A stretch of 16,601 nt of DNA, taken from assembly GCA_947589175.1 (NCBI GenBank), contig CANPZR010000025.1, positions 1 to 16,601 of the forward strand, given 5' to 3'. Position 1 is the first letter of the stretch. Each line of letters starts with the position of its first letter. Below are positions 7,794-15,810 of this stretch, in pieces. Source of the stretch: an uncultured Lachnospiraceae bacterium. Lineage in GTDB: Bacteria > Bacillota > Clostridia > Lachnospirales > Lachnospiraceae. The notes beneath the pieces were generated by a model. That model was not told the origin of the DNA and searched no databases. It worked only from the letters and a program-made list of their open reading frames with translations. The position numbers were made by a program, and so were the translations under genes.

Positions 7794-8322
7794 CGCCACC
7801 GCTCCTCTCTGCTACCCGTCCTAGCTGGATTTTCTCCATATCCGTTTCATATTCTAACATTGACATGTACCGCACCATCCCCTTTTCTTGAAAACTGAAA
7901 TATCTTGTATTGTCTCCGCCGACAATAACATGGTCTAATAACGGAATTCCAATCAATGAACACACTTTTGCCATTCTGTCTGTAATACGGATATCCGGTT
8001 CTGATGGCATAATATCGCCGCTGGGATGATTGTGTATCATAATCATATTGGCTGCATTTGACAAAATGGCTGCCTTGAGCATTTCCCTCGGCTCTGCCAA
8101 AGAGGCATCCAGACTTCCAACGCTGGCGATATGGCAGTTAATCGGCGTGTCGTCCGCTTTCAGGTTAATGATTCCTAAAACCTCCCTGTCCAAATCTTTC
8201 AAAACTTCTCCCATTGCCTTTATTGCTGACTTTGGATCACTTATTTTTACTGAAGAATAAATAGGGGAGTCTTTAACAAGCCTGACAGCTACCACATCCA
8301 GCTGAAAATCACTGTCTTTCAT
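7744..8322 (-). CDS. radC: RadC-like JAB/MPN (JAMM) domain protein
   Basis: A 192-aa RadC-family protein. The JAMM metal site is intact: E47 (REVLGIINL), then HNHPSGD at 97-103 and the downstream Asp (SEPD, D110). The helix-hairpin-helix N-terminal region found in chromosomal RadC is absent, as in many copies on mobile elements. Despite the name, RadC has no confirmed DNA-repair role; mobile-element copies may act on other proteins or DNA. The tail after about residue 155 is extra and overlaps the start of the TOPRIM gene by 50 bp. The start is preceded by GAGGAGG and overlaps the 41-aa peptide gene by 14 bp, so the genes form one operon. Confidence 0.92.
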   Translation of the reverse strand: MKDSDFQLDVVAVRLVKDSPIYSSVKISDPKSAIKAMGEVLKDLDREVLGIINLKADDTPINCHIASVGSLDASLAEPREMLKAAILSNAANMIMIHNHPSGDIMPSEPDIRITDRMAKVCSLIGIPLLDHVIVGGDNTRYFSFQEKGMVRYMSMLEYETDMEKIQLGRVAERSGGDGQEVYGRGTSDGKRR

Positions 8323-8434
8323 CTTCTGACTCCTCCTCTAAAAATGGGATTTCTAACATAGTTCCCTCCGGTATTTCCTCAATCAGCCTGATCAATTCCC
8401 GGATGTCCTCTACTTCAATCTCTTTCCTGTCCAT
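8309..8434 (-). CDS. 41-aa acidic peptide, function unknown
   Basis: A short acidic protein (Glu/Asp make up over a third of its residues; the C-terminal stretch is EEESEDERQ). It is predicted helical, with VEDIRELIRLIEEI. The ATG at 8434 is chosen because AAGGAG lies 6 bases upstream; an in-frame start further upstream would run into the DUF5688-like gene, whose stop is 10 bp before this ATG. It overlaps the RadC-like gene by 14 bp, a normal operon arrangement, which is the main reason to accept it. Its small size and charge would suit an adaptor or partner of the RadC-like protein, but that is a guess. Confidence 0.65.
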   Translation of the reverse strand: MDRKEIEVEDIRELIRLIEEIPEGTMLEIPFLEEESEDERQ

Positions 8435-8444
8435 CCATGTCTCC

Positions 8445-9446
8445 TTATCTTCTCTGCTCCTTTTCCCCATAAAGCAGCGGAGTTTCCGCAACAATGTCGT
8501 CAACCCGCCTATTCGGCGTTTCCGTTGCCATGGTCAGTTTTCTTAATTCCTTATCATAGTGGTAGACCTGGTTGGAAAGCCGTTCCTCCGGACGGATAAA
8601 TTTCATGTTGATATCCTGCACCATTTCCGCAAGTTCTTCCGGTTTTCCCTTGCTGGCGGGCACACAGACCACTTCATGGATGGATGAAGGAAGAATATAG
8701 AGATCATCCTTGACCAGTTCCGCGACCTTTTGGAGATTTTCATCATAGAGCATCTGGACAGCCCCATCTATTCCAAGCGTATTTGAAACAACTATCATTT
8801 CATTCTCCGGTATTATCTCTTTTACCAATGCTTCTGTAGGCTCTTTCCAATTTTTTTCACCCATAATCATCCCCAGAATGACCTGATACATCGGCTTAAT
8901 ATCTGCCGGAAGAATCCTTTTAGTATTTTCTGCCGCTTTAAGGAATAATTCCTGCTCGTCCATCCCTGCCATTTCCGCTATTGAATTACTTACTATGACA
9001 GAATGAAACCCTGTATCGTCTTTTTCTAAAATAAGGCGGTAGATAACCGAACAGTCGTTGATTTCCCTGTGCGGCGTATTTTCCAAGAGTTTCTGGTTGC
9101 TTTCTGTGTTGATCATCATCATGACGACGTTTTCTCCCACATATTCTTTTGTAATATCCGGCAAAGAAATATTTTTTATTTTATCTATATTGACCGCGCA
9201 AGCTCTTGACACTGCCCGAAATACTTCTTCTAAGTCGCCGAAGGCTTGATACTGCTCGTACATCTGCCCCAGATAAAAAGTCGCCGCCTGGCTGCTCGTC
9301 TTGTCTGGCCAGATTACTACTGCATCCTGTTCTTGGTTTATTTTTGTCACTGATTTTATCTCCACTTTTGCGTTCTTAAACTCTTTGGGGAGATAACTAA
9401 GAAGCGACTTCTCTACCACTGTCTTAAATGTTGCATAATCCATCAT
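8445..9446 (-). CDS. DUF5688-family protein
   Basis: A 333-aa cytosolic protein I place in the DUF5688 family, common on Lachnospiraceae mobile elements; its function is unknown. It starts with MMDYATFKTVVEKSLLSYLP, contains NTESNQKLLENTPHREINDC in the middle and a C-terminal PSSIHEVVCVPASKG followed by FIRPEERLSNQVYHYD. No transmembrane segment or catalytic motif is visible. GAGGT lies about 9 bases before the ATG at 9446. It is the first gene of the operon with the 41-aa peptide, the RadC-like and TOPRIM genes. The terminator of the large surface protein lies about 85 bp upstream, so this operon needs its own promoter; I could not find a clear -35/-10 pair there. Confidence 0.8.
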   Translation of the reverse strand: MMDYATFKTVVEKSLLSYLPKEFKNAKVEIKSVTKINQEQDAVVIWPDKTSSQAATFYLGQMYEQYQAFGDLEEVFRAVSRACAVNIDKIKNISLPDITKEYVGENVVMMMINTESNQKLLENTPHREINDCSVIYRLILEKDDTGFHSVIVSNSIAEMAGMDEQELFLKAAENTKRILPADIKPMYQVILGMIMGEKNWKEPTEALVKEIIPENEMIVVSNTLGIDGAVQMLYDENLQKVAELVKDDLYILPSSIHEVVCVPASKGKPEELAEMVQDINMKFIRPEERLSNQVYHYDKELRKLTMATETPNRRVDDIVAETPLLYGEKEQRR

Positions 9447-9532
9447 AATCTTTACCTCATTTCTTTAATGATAATGCTGCGGACCGCTCGGATGGTGCAG
9501 ACAAGCCTGCCCCCATCCCCGTCTCCGCATAA

Positions 9533-9553
9533 TAAAAGCGCAGATTCTGCGCT
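9533..9553 (-). terminator. Intrinsic terminator after the surface protein gene
   Basis: On the minus strand AGCGCAG pairs perfectly with CTGCGCT (9537-9553) around a three-base loop and is followed by TTTTATTAT. It lies about 20 bp after the stop of the large surface protein, so it ends that transcript before the DUF5688-like operon. Confidence 0.8.
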
Positions 9554-9573
9554 CTTTCGTCATTGTCCGCTAT

Positions 9574-12500
9574 TTAGTTCTTGTTTCGGAACCCTAACCT
9601 CTTTCTTTTTCGGAAGTACAGAATGATTCCGCTTAGGATAAACGCCCCGCCAGCCAGCCCGAACATCCATGGCTTATAGTCTCCTCCTGTCTGTGGAAGT
9701 TTAGGCTCTTTGGGCTTGTTGGTGACATGAAGCTGATATGTTACCGGCTCCACTGCACTGTCATCATACTGAATTGTTACCCTATGCTCCTTTTCATCCA
9801 GAATGTATCCGTCTGCTGCTTTTGTCTCAACTACAATATACGGAATATCCTGTTCAAAGTCGCCGTTATCTTTATAAGTACAGATGTCTAACTGCCTTGA
9901 CTTTGCGTAACCGTTCCGGTCTGTCTCTAGTTTCTGGATAACATGGTTCTTCTCGTCCCGAATCTCAAAGACAGCGCCCTTGATCGCTTTTTTCGTATCA
10001 CTGTCCGTTTTATAGATTTCAATATAGCCTTTCACCCTCTCATCTGTCATAGATACCTTCTGGATTTTGGGACTTCCATCGGCAGACTTTTCTTCCCTTA
10101 CAGTAAACGATGCTTCATTCGCAATCAGATACCCATACGGCGCAAATGTCTCCCTCAGCGTATAACTGCCCGCCGGGATGGCATTTAATGTATACGGCGT
10201 GCCGTCCGTCGTCCATGACGCATAGACATCTCCGTATTCATCAAGGATTTCCAGTTTCGCACCCTTGATTTCCTTTCCAGTTGTCATATCCGATTTTGAA
10301 ACCTCGACAATAATCGGGATTTCAGACACTTCAATCTCTTTCTGGATAAATGCCTGTTCTGCATCCGAATATGTGAAGTCAGCCTCATATTCACTTTCAT
10401 CCACCAGATATCCCGGTGCGGTTTCAATCTCTTTCACATAGTATCTGCCAAGGGGAAGATCTGCTTCAAAGACCGCTTTCCCTTCCTCGTCCGTTTCAGC
10501 CGATTCAATCAGGCTGTCCGCTTCCACAAGGACTTCTCCATCTTTTGAGACAATGTCTGCTGTTGCATAAACGCCATATATGGCTCCTGCGACCGGCACC
10601 TCATTGACAGAGTTCCTTTTTATCAAAGAAAGTTCCGTCTTTACCCTCTCATCTGCAAGCTCTGCGTTTTCATATACAATCTCTGTATGGTCATCGGCAT
10701 AAGTAAGCTCAATCTGCTTCGCCTCCTTATCTAAGACAAATCCTTCCGGCGCCTGCACTTCTTCAATGCGGTACTTTCCAAGAGGCAGATCTGACACAGA
10801 AGCCTCCCCGTTTTCATCTGTGGTGAGTACGGCAACTACCGCGCCCTGTGTTGCCGGCACTCCGCCAACTACTGCCAGCTTTCGGTTTCCTTCCCCGTCC
10901 TTCTGGTGGTCAGGCGTATAAATATCTTCATCGGCAATCAAATGATATACCGCCCCGGAAAGAGGCGTTTCCTCATACCGAAACCGGACACTGCGGTTGT
11001 CTCCTGTCACTGCCGTAAGAATACGGTCAATAATGGTATCATATTCCGCACCAGCTAAAACTTCCCCTTCCTTGTGGATGGTGACGCTCCCCTTTACCGG
11101 CTGGTTTTCAATTTCCACGGTAATGACTGGATCGCCGTCCTTATCCTCCAGCACTTCCACGGCTCTTTCTTTAGTAACGGTAAACGGCACGCTTTCTTTT
11201 GTGAGAAGATATCCTTCTGGTGCTGTAATCTCTGTCGCCTCGTACTCCCCATGCTTTAATTTCAGCGGAGTGGTCACTGTGCCAGTTTCGTCCGTTACAA
11301 ACTCACTGATCATTTTGTCTCCCACTTTCTGTTCGACAAAGGAATCTGAACCGGCTTTTTTAATCTTGAATGTCACACCGGATAACAGCACCGTCTCCCC
11401 GCTCTCCTTATCTTTCTTGACAAGACGGATGTATGCCTTGAATGGAGCATCGTTTAATATCTTCCAGGGCTGCGGTTCCCGGCTATCTTCTGTGACCGTC
11501 ACCGTAAAATCGTCTGTCTTATACAAATCCTTTGGAACCTTTGTCTCTTTTACGAGATATGTTCCATAGGGGAGATCTATGGATTTTGCATATCCATTCT
11601 CATCTGTCACAAGCGTATCATAAACTTCTGACTTCTCCCATCCATCCCTGTCAATATCTGACTTGAGCTTTACCGTAAATTCTGCCTCCGCCACCTTTTC
11701 TGTCTCATCGCTTTCTCCATCGGTCGATACCTTGATAATCTCAAATGGCTGTTTCTTTACGGTCTCTTTCACTTCCCTTGTCAGGCTGATGTCCTGATGG
11801 ACATTTTGCGCTTCCCGGAATTTAATGTCGTACACTGTGCTGTCCAAAAGATAACCCTCGCTCGCTTCAACCTCTTTGACATAATAATTGCCAAAGTAGA
11901 GATTTCCAAAAGCAAAGCCGGAATCCTTATCCGTCTTGACTGTCGCTAGCAGCGTATCCTTTGCCGCAGGAACTTCCATAAACTGAAAATCAGTCCCTTT
12001 AGAAGATGTGACCGGATCTGTAGATTTATAGGTCACAATTCCGCTTCCGTCAGGATACTGAATATCTTCTGCCGCATACAGCCCATAGGTTGCGCCCTCT
12101 AACGCCGCATCACCCTGTGCCTCCTCTCCTGTCTCGCTGTCTTTCTTGTCCGCAGTTATATCACAGCGGATCGGCGTATTTTCCACATTAAGCTGCACCA
12201 CATCTCCTTTTTTGGGCTGGACTTCCCACACTGTTCCTGACTCCTTATATCCCTCCGGTATCTCGACCTCTTTGACATAATAGGTATCCTGCATTATCAT
12301 GAACTTCTCTGACATGGCGCCGCCCAAGTCCTCATCATAGTAGAAAACGGGAACCTGAACCGGATTCCGTTCCTCATCCATGACAGTCCTCTTTGTGCAA
12401 GCTGCATCATCAAATACAGCAAAGCCGGCATTCTTGATCTCTGTCTGTGAAAAGGAATCCTTTTTGTTGATAATCACGCCTGCCGGTTCGGGATACTCCT

Positions 12501-14232
12501 CATGAGTAAAGGTTTTCGCCGGTTTTTTCGTCACCTCTCCTTTTGAATCGTAAATAGTAAAATAATCCGAACTGATCTCATATACCGTATCATCCAATTC
12601 GTACCCTTCTGGACTATCAATTTCTTTCAGGTAATAAGTATCCTGTGTAAGCGACTGGACATCCGTCCCATATAGTCCCGGAGATGTATCGCTGGATACC
12701 ATCTCACAAAGAACGTCATCACAGTCTTTATCTTCATACAGATAATAAGTCGCCCCCGGAATAGGCTGCTTGTTAAATTTATCTGTTTTCTGGAATGAAA
12801 AACTGCCTGGCTTATATTCAGATGTCACTTTTACGACAGCCTTTTCCGATACCGGCGTAAATTCCTCCAAAAAAGTAATCTTCTGCTGTGATACAACAGA
12901 AGGCGTCCACTTCCTTCCGCCCTTTTCATTGGAGTAGGCTTTTGCCTGTACCTTGACCGTGCTTTTCTTATCAAGAATCTTTTTCATAGCCTGCTCATTG
13001 CAGTACAGATAAAAATTGGAAGATTCCTTATCTGCGTCTGTCTGTGCCACGCAGACATCATACTTTTTCAAATCTCCCTCATCCACAATATCCGAGGAGT
13101 CTTTCTTGATCTCACCAGTGGTAAGCCCTGACGGCACTCCGGTAATCACATACTTGACTTCCGTGATGCTTCCTGATTTTGTCCTCACGAATTTTTCAGA
13201 AGAACGGTAAAGTCCCTCTGAAACCTCTTTCCACTCCGTTATTTTGGGCGAAATCTTATAAGAAATGCTCTTGGTAAGACCTGTTTCCAGATTGTACTCG
13301 CTCTTATTCAGATTTTTGGCATCCGACACCATCTGCTCGATATTCTTGTAGACGCCGCTTCCGTCATTGTAATACGACAGCTTGACCTCTCCGTTCAATA
13401 CATGGATTGCCGCACTGGTAATAAAATAATCCGCATCAGCAGAACCGGAGGAATACTTATCTGTATGGCATTTCCCTCCCAGTTTCCGAGCGCCGTTGAC
13501 AAGACAGAAGGTAATCTGCGCCTTGATCTTGCCGCCAGAAGTGACCGTTCCATTTGTTGTATTTTTGTGCATGTCCATACAATAAACAAGATGGTTCTTA
13601 TAATCGCCAGATTCGGATATATACTTAATTCCCATTCTATGACCACAATAGCTTGCATAGCCGGAATAGGCTACTTTCATGCTGTCCTTATCCTTTTCAG
13701 CCGCCCGTGCCGTCACCCCCGGCATGGCGATAGAGGCAGCAGATACAAAAAAGTCTCCTATTTTCTCTAAAATACTGCTTTTTGATGTATCCGCTGGTTC
13801 TGTTTCAATCTCCTCCACGGAATCTTTTGCAGTGCCACTGCCATTATCTCTTTCATCCCCATTCTCCGGATCAACGCCATTTTCTATGATCTCCACATCT
13901 TGGTTTTCATCCAGATGAATGGTAAAAGCAGCTGTATTGCTCTGAATACTCTCAATCTCGCCCACTGATAAAGGAAGTTCTTCATTTTTCCTTGCTTCTC
14001 CAACCATCGGCGCAGCTTCTTCCCCGGCTGAATCTTCCAGAACATAGCTATCCTCGGCTGTGAGTCCATCCTCTCCCGGATCTGACTTTTCACCTGTATC
14101 ATACCGTTTAGGTTCTTCCTGCCAGCTGTCCGATTCTGCCGCAAAAGCAGAAGCATTTTGCCCAAATGCAGTCAATGCAACAACAGCTGCCATAAACAAG
14201 GCCAGAATCTGCTTTCTTTTTGTTGATTTCAT
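9574..14232 (-). CDS. Large LPXTG-anchored adhesin with SpaA/Cna-B-type repeats
   Basis: A 1552-aa cell-wall protein. Residues 1-31 are a signal peptide (MKSTKRKQ, then the hydrophobic ILALFMAAVVALTAFG). An acidic low-complexity region follows to about 150. Residues about 187-310 resemble the TQXA thioester domain of VaFE-repeat surface proteins, with a Cys in VYCMD (C218). Nine Cna-B/SpaA-like repeats run from about 475 to 1505, each ending with a YYVKEVExPEGY-type segment. LPQTG is at 1512-1516, then a hydrophobic span and the RKRKR tail expected for sortase anchoring. The ATG at 14232 has AAAGGA 8 bases upstream and starts directly before the signal peptide; an upstream in-frame start would bury it. 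Likely adhesion or mating-pair contact; no sortase is in the window. Confidence 0.93.
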   Translation of the reverse strand: MKSTKRKQILALFMAAVVALTAFGQNASAFAAESDSWQEEPKRYDTGEKSDPGEDGLTAEDSYVLEDSAGEEAAPMVGEARKNEELPLSVGEIESIQSNTAAFTIHLDENQDVEIIENGVDPENGDERDNGSGTAKDSVEEIETEPADTSKSSILEKIGDFFVSAASIAMPGVTARAAEKDKDSMKVAYSGYASYCGHRMGIKYISESGDYKNHLVYCMDMHKNTTNGTVTSGGKIKAQITFCLVNGARKLGGKCHTDKYSSGSADADYFITSAAIHVLNGEVKLSYYNDGSGVYKNIEQMVSDAKNLNKSEYNLETGLTKSISYKISPKITEWKEVSEGLYRSSEKFVRTKSGSITEVKYVITGVPSGLTTGEIKKDSSDIVDEGDLKKYDVCVAQTDADKESSNFYLYCNEQAMKKILDKKSTVKVQAKAYSNEKGGRKWTPSVVSQQKITFLEEFTPVSEKAVVKVTSEYKPGSFSFQKTDKFNKQPIPGATYYLYEDKDCDDVLCEMVSSDTSPGLYGTDVQSLTQDTYYLKEIDSPEGYELDDTVYEISSDYFTIYDSKGEVTKKPAKTFTHEEYPEPAGVIINKKDSFSQTEIKNAGFAVFDDAACTKRTVMDEERNPVQVPVFYYDEDLGGAMSEKFMIMQDTYYVKEVEIPEGYKESGTVWEVQPKKGDVVQLNVENTPIRCDITADKKDSETGEEAQGDAALEGATYGLYAAEDIQYPDGSGIVTYKSTDPVTSSKGTDFQFMEVPAAKDTLLATVKTDKDSGFAFGNLYFGNYYVKEVEASEGYLLDSTVYDIKFREAQNVHQDISLTREVKETVKKQPFEIIKVSTDGESDETEKVAEAEFTVKLKSDIDRDGWEKSEVYDTLVTDENGYAKSIDLPYGTYLVKETKVPKDLYKTDDFTVTVTEDSREPQPWKILNDAPFKAYIRLVKKDKESGETVLLSGVTFKIKKAGSDSFVEQKVGDKMISEFVTDETGTVTTPLKLKHGEYEATEITAPEGYLLTKESVPFTVTKERAVEVLEDKDGDPVITVEIENQPVKGSVTIHKEGEVLAGAEYDTIIDRILTAVTGDNRSVRFRYEETPLSGAVYHLIADEDIYTPDHQKDGEGNRKLAVVGGVPATQGAVVAVLTTDENGEASVSDLPLGKYRIEEVQAPEGFVLDKEAKQIELTYADDHTEIVYENAELADERVKTELSLIKRNSVNEVPVAGAIYGVYATADIVSKDGEVLVEADSLIESAETDEEGKAVFEADLPLGRYYVKEIETAPGYLVDESEYEADFTYSDAEQAFIQKEIEVSEIPIIVEVSKSDMTTGKEIKGAKLEILDEYGDVYASWTTDGTPYTLNAIPAGSYTLRETFAPYGYLIANEASFTVREEKSADGSPKIQKVSMTDERVKGYIEIYKTDSDTKKAIKGAVFEIRDEKNHVIQKLETDRNGYAKSRQLDICTYKDNGDFEQDIPYIVVETKAADGYILDEKEHRVTIQYDDSAVEPVTYQLHVTNKPKEPKLPQTGGDYKPWMFGLAGGAFILSGIILYFRKRKRLGFRNKN

Positions 14233-14310
14233 ATCATCATTCCTTTCTGTCATATTATCACAGGCATCTATATCCCTCCTCTTTCCCCATGCTGTCCGAC
14301 AAAACACGGA

Positions 14311-14345
14311 AAAAGAAAAAAAGGCACGCCTTTCATCGGTATGCC
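14311..14345 (-). terminator. Intrinsic terminator of the parM-parR operon
   Basis: On the minus strand GGCATACC pairs with GGCGTGCC (14323-14345, one G-U pair and one mismatch) and is followed by a run of eight Ts, one C and more Ts. It lies about 70 bp after the parR stop. It separates the partition genes from the surface protein, which therefore has its own start signal; I did not find a convincing promoter in the roughly 80 bp between. Confidence 0.75.
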
Positions 14346-14417
14346 CTTCTTCCCATAAGCCTGAGCCTGTATCAGACTTCCCTAATTAAATTTTGATACT
14401 CATGATCACCTCCCGGT

Positions 14418-14879
14418 TCATTCATCATCGCTCCAGTCCATCACATGCTGCATGACATTATCAAAGCGGCTGAGTGTATCTGGTACATTTTCTTCTGCCT
14501 TCTCTGCCTCACTCCTGTCGTTCTTCTGAAATCTGTCCGTCTCGGAAAAACCCATTTTGGATATTACCATACCGCTCCCCAAAAAGCGTATGATATCCTC
14601 GTATATCTCTGTACGGACCGCACTTTTCATTTTTGACAGTTCTTCCTCAAATGTCTGCTCTGTGATGTAGCGGGTTTCCTCCGATTTCTTTGCTGCTGCG
14701 TTGGTCAGATCCCCATTTTCCAGCATATCCACATAATAACCGATTGCATTGATGATAAACTGATTCTTTGACCTATGCACTGACAGATTCAGATCATCCA
14801 ATATTCCCATTATCTTCATGTGTTCCGGATTATCATAGCTTAAACGGACAGTCACATGACGAACTTCCTTCTTCTCCAT
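14418..14879 (-). CDS. parR: ParR-like DNA-binding partition protein
   Basis: A 153-aa protein directly after the actin-like ATPase gene. Its N-terminal 50 residues fit a ribbon-helix-helix fold (VRHVTVRLSY, then an EHMKIMGILDDL helix and HRSKNQFIINAIGYYVD). The middle is helical and the C-terminus is an acidic, probably flexible tail ending in MDWSDDE. In ParM/ParR systems, ParR binds the centromere parC and contacts ParM filaments through its C-terminal part, and the gene order here (parM then parR) matches. AGGAG lies 9 bases before the ATG and overlaps the parM stop. Assigned by domain type and position; sequence similarity among ParR proteins is low, so this is less certain than ParM. 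Confidence 0.72.
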   Translation of the reverse strand: MEKKEVRHVTVRLSYDNPEHMKIMGILDDLNLSVHRSKNQFIINAIGYYVDMLENGDLTNAAAKKSEETRYITEQTFEEELSKMKSAVRTEIYEDIIRFLGSGMVISKMGFSETDRFQKNDRSEAEKAEENVPDTLSRFDNVMQHVMDWSDDE

Positions 14880-14892
14880 CCGTTTTCACTCC

Positions 14893-15810
14893 TCACGCTG
14901 TTTTTTTCCGGCTAAGATACAGCATTGCCAATGTCTCATAGCCAATCGCATTTGCCCTCACATCCTCAATATAAGAAATATTGCGCTGGTTCAGGCCCGC
15001 ATACTTTTTCATCAGGCTGGCTCCGCCGCCGACAAAAGTGATTGGCGTAGTCTTTACATTGATGCCTTTTTCCACGATAATACGGAAAATGGATCTTGTG
15101 TACTTCTCAATCTCTCCCTTGATAATGTCAATATATTCCCGGTCAAGATTAGCATCGCCGTTTATCATGACCTCGCGAATCATAAACTCATCAATCTTTG
15201 TATTCATCCGGCGTACACAGGCTTCGTCAATCTTGCGCATGCAGGTAATAATCCCATTCGGATCGGAACCGCTGCTTGATTCATCCGGCGCCCGGTCAAT
15301 AATCTTCAAAGTATCTACTGTCCAGGAGCCAATATCTACAACAAACTCCTGCCCCGCCATCTCCGGCAGCCTGTCTACGACTGCCCCATAACACTGGGGA
15401 TAGACTAAAACTTTTTCAATCACAATGAGATACTGCGTTTTCTCGTACCGGAACCTCACCATTCGATTTCTGGACAGATAATGGATGAAATCCTTTTTTT
15501 CCGCTCCAAATCTTCCAATCGGCAGACCGGCAGCCAGCACAAGTTTTGCACTTTTCATGCCTCGCGCTTTCAGTTCTTTTGCCACTGCCGCCAAAGTCAG
15601 AAGGTAATAATTCTCATTACATACCTTGTTTTCCTGGACTTTCAGCCTTTCTCCTCCAATTCGGTAATATCTGCCGTTATACTCCAGAATGTTTTCATAT
15701 ACCATCGGTTCCGAACCAAGTTCCGCCACTCCCGACACAAAGCAGGAATTTCGTGTCTTAATATGGCTCCATCCATGGTCAATGCCCAATGGAATCACTT
15801 TTTCGTCCAT
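14893..15810 (-). CDS. parM: ParM/StbA-type actin-like ATPase
   Basis: A 305-aa actin-fold ATPase whose filaments would push or pull copies of the element apart at cell division. The phosphate-1 motif is GIDHGWSHIKT (D11, G13, K18), the phosphate-2 motif VVDIGSWTVDTL (D159, G161) and the adenosine motif FVGGGASLMKKY (260-270). Length fits the family. AAAGGAGG lies 9 bases before the ATG. It is followed within 13 bp by the ParR-like gene and a terminator, so the two form one unit. It is typical of plasmids; in this context it suggests the element can persist as a circular, extrachromosomal molecule. Confidence 0.9.
   Translation of the reverse strand: MDEKVIPLGIDHGWSHIKTRNSCFVSGVAELGSEPMVYENILEYNGRYYRIGGERLKVQENKVCNENYYLLTLAAVAKELKARGMKSAKLVLAAGLPIGRFGAEKKDFIHYLSRNRMVRFRYEKTQYLIVIEKVLVYPQCYGAVVDRLPEMAGQEFVVDIGSWTVDTLKIIDRAPDESSSGSDPNGIITCMRKIDEACVRRMNTKIDEFMIREVMINGDANLDREYIDIIKGEIEKYTRSIFRIIVEKGINVKTTPITFVGGGASLMKKYAGLNQRNISYIEDVRANAIGYETLAMLYLSRKKTA

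Noticed and set aside
10997..11569. 190-residue open frame on the plus strand
   Set aside because: It lies wholly inside the large surface protein gene in antisense, lacks a ribosome-binding site, and its Ser/Val/Thr-rich composition reflects the opposite-strand repeats.
14232..14311. Promoter for the surface protein gene between the terminator and its ATG
   Set aside because: TATAGA and TAATAT hexamers occur, but none has a -35 hexamer at usable spacing, so I cannot support a specific promoter.
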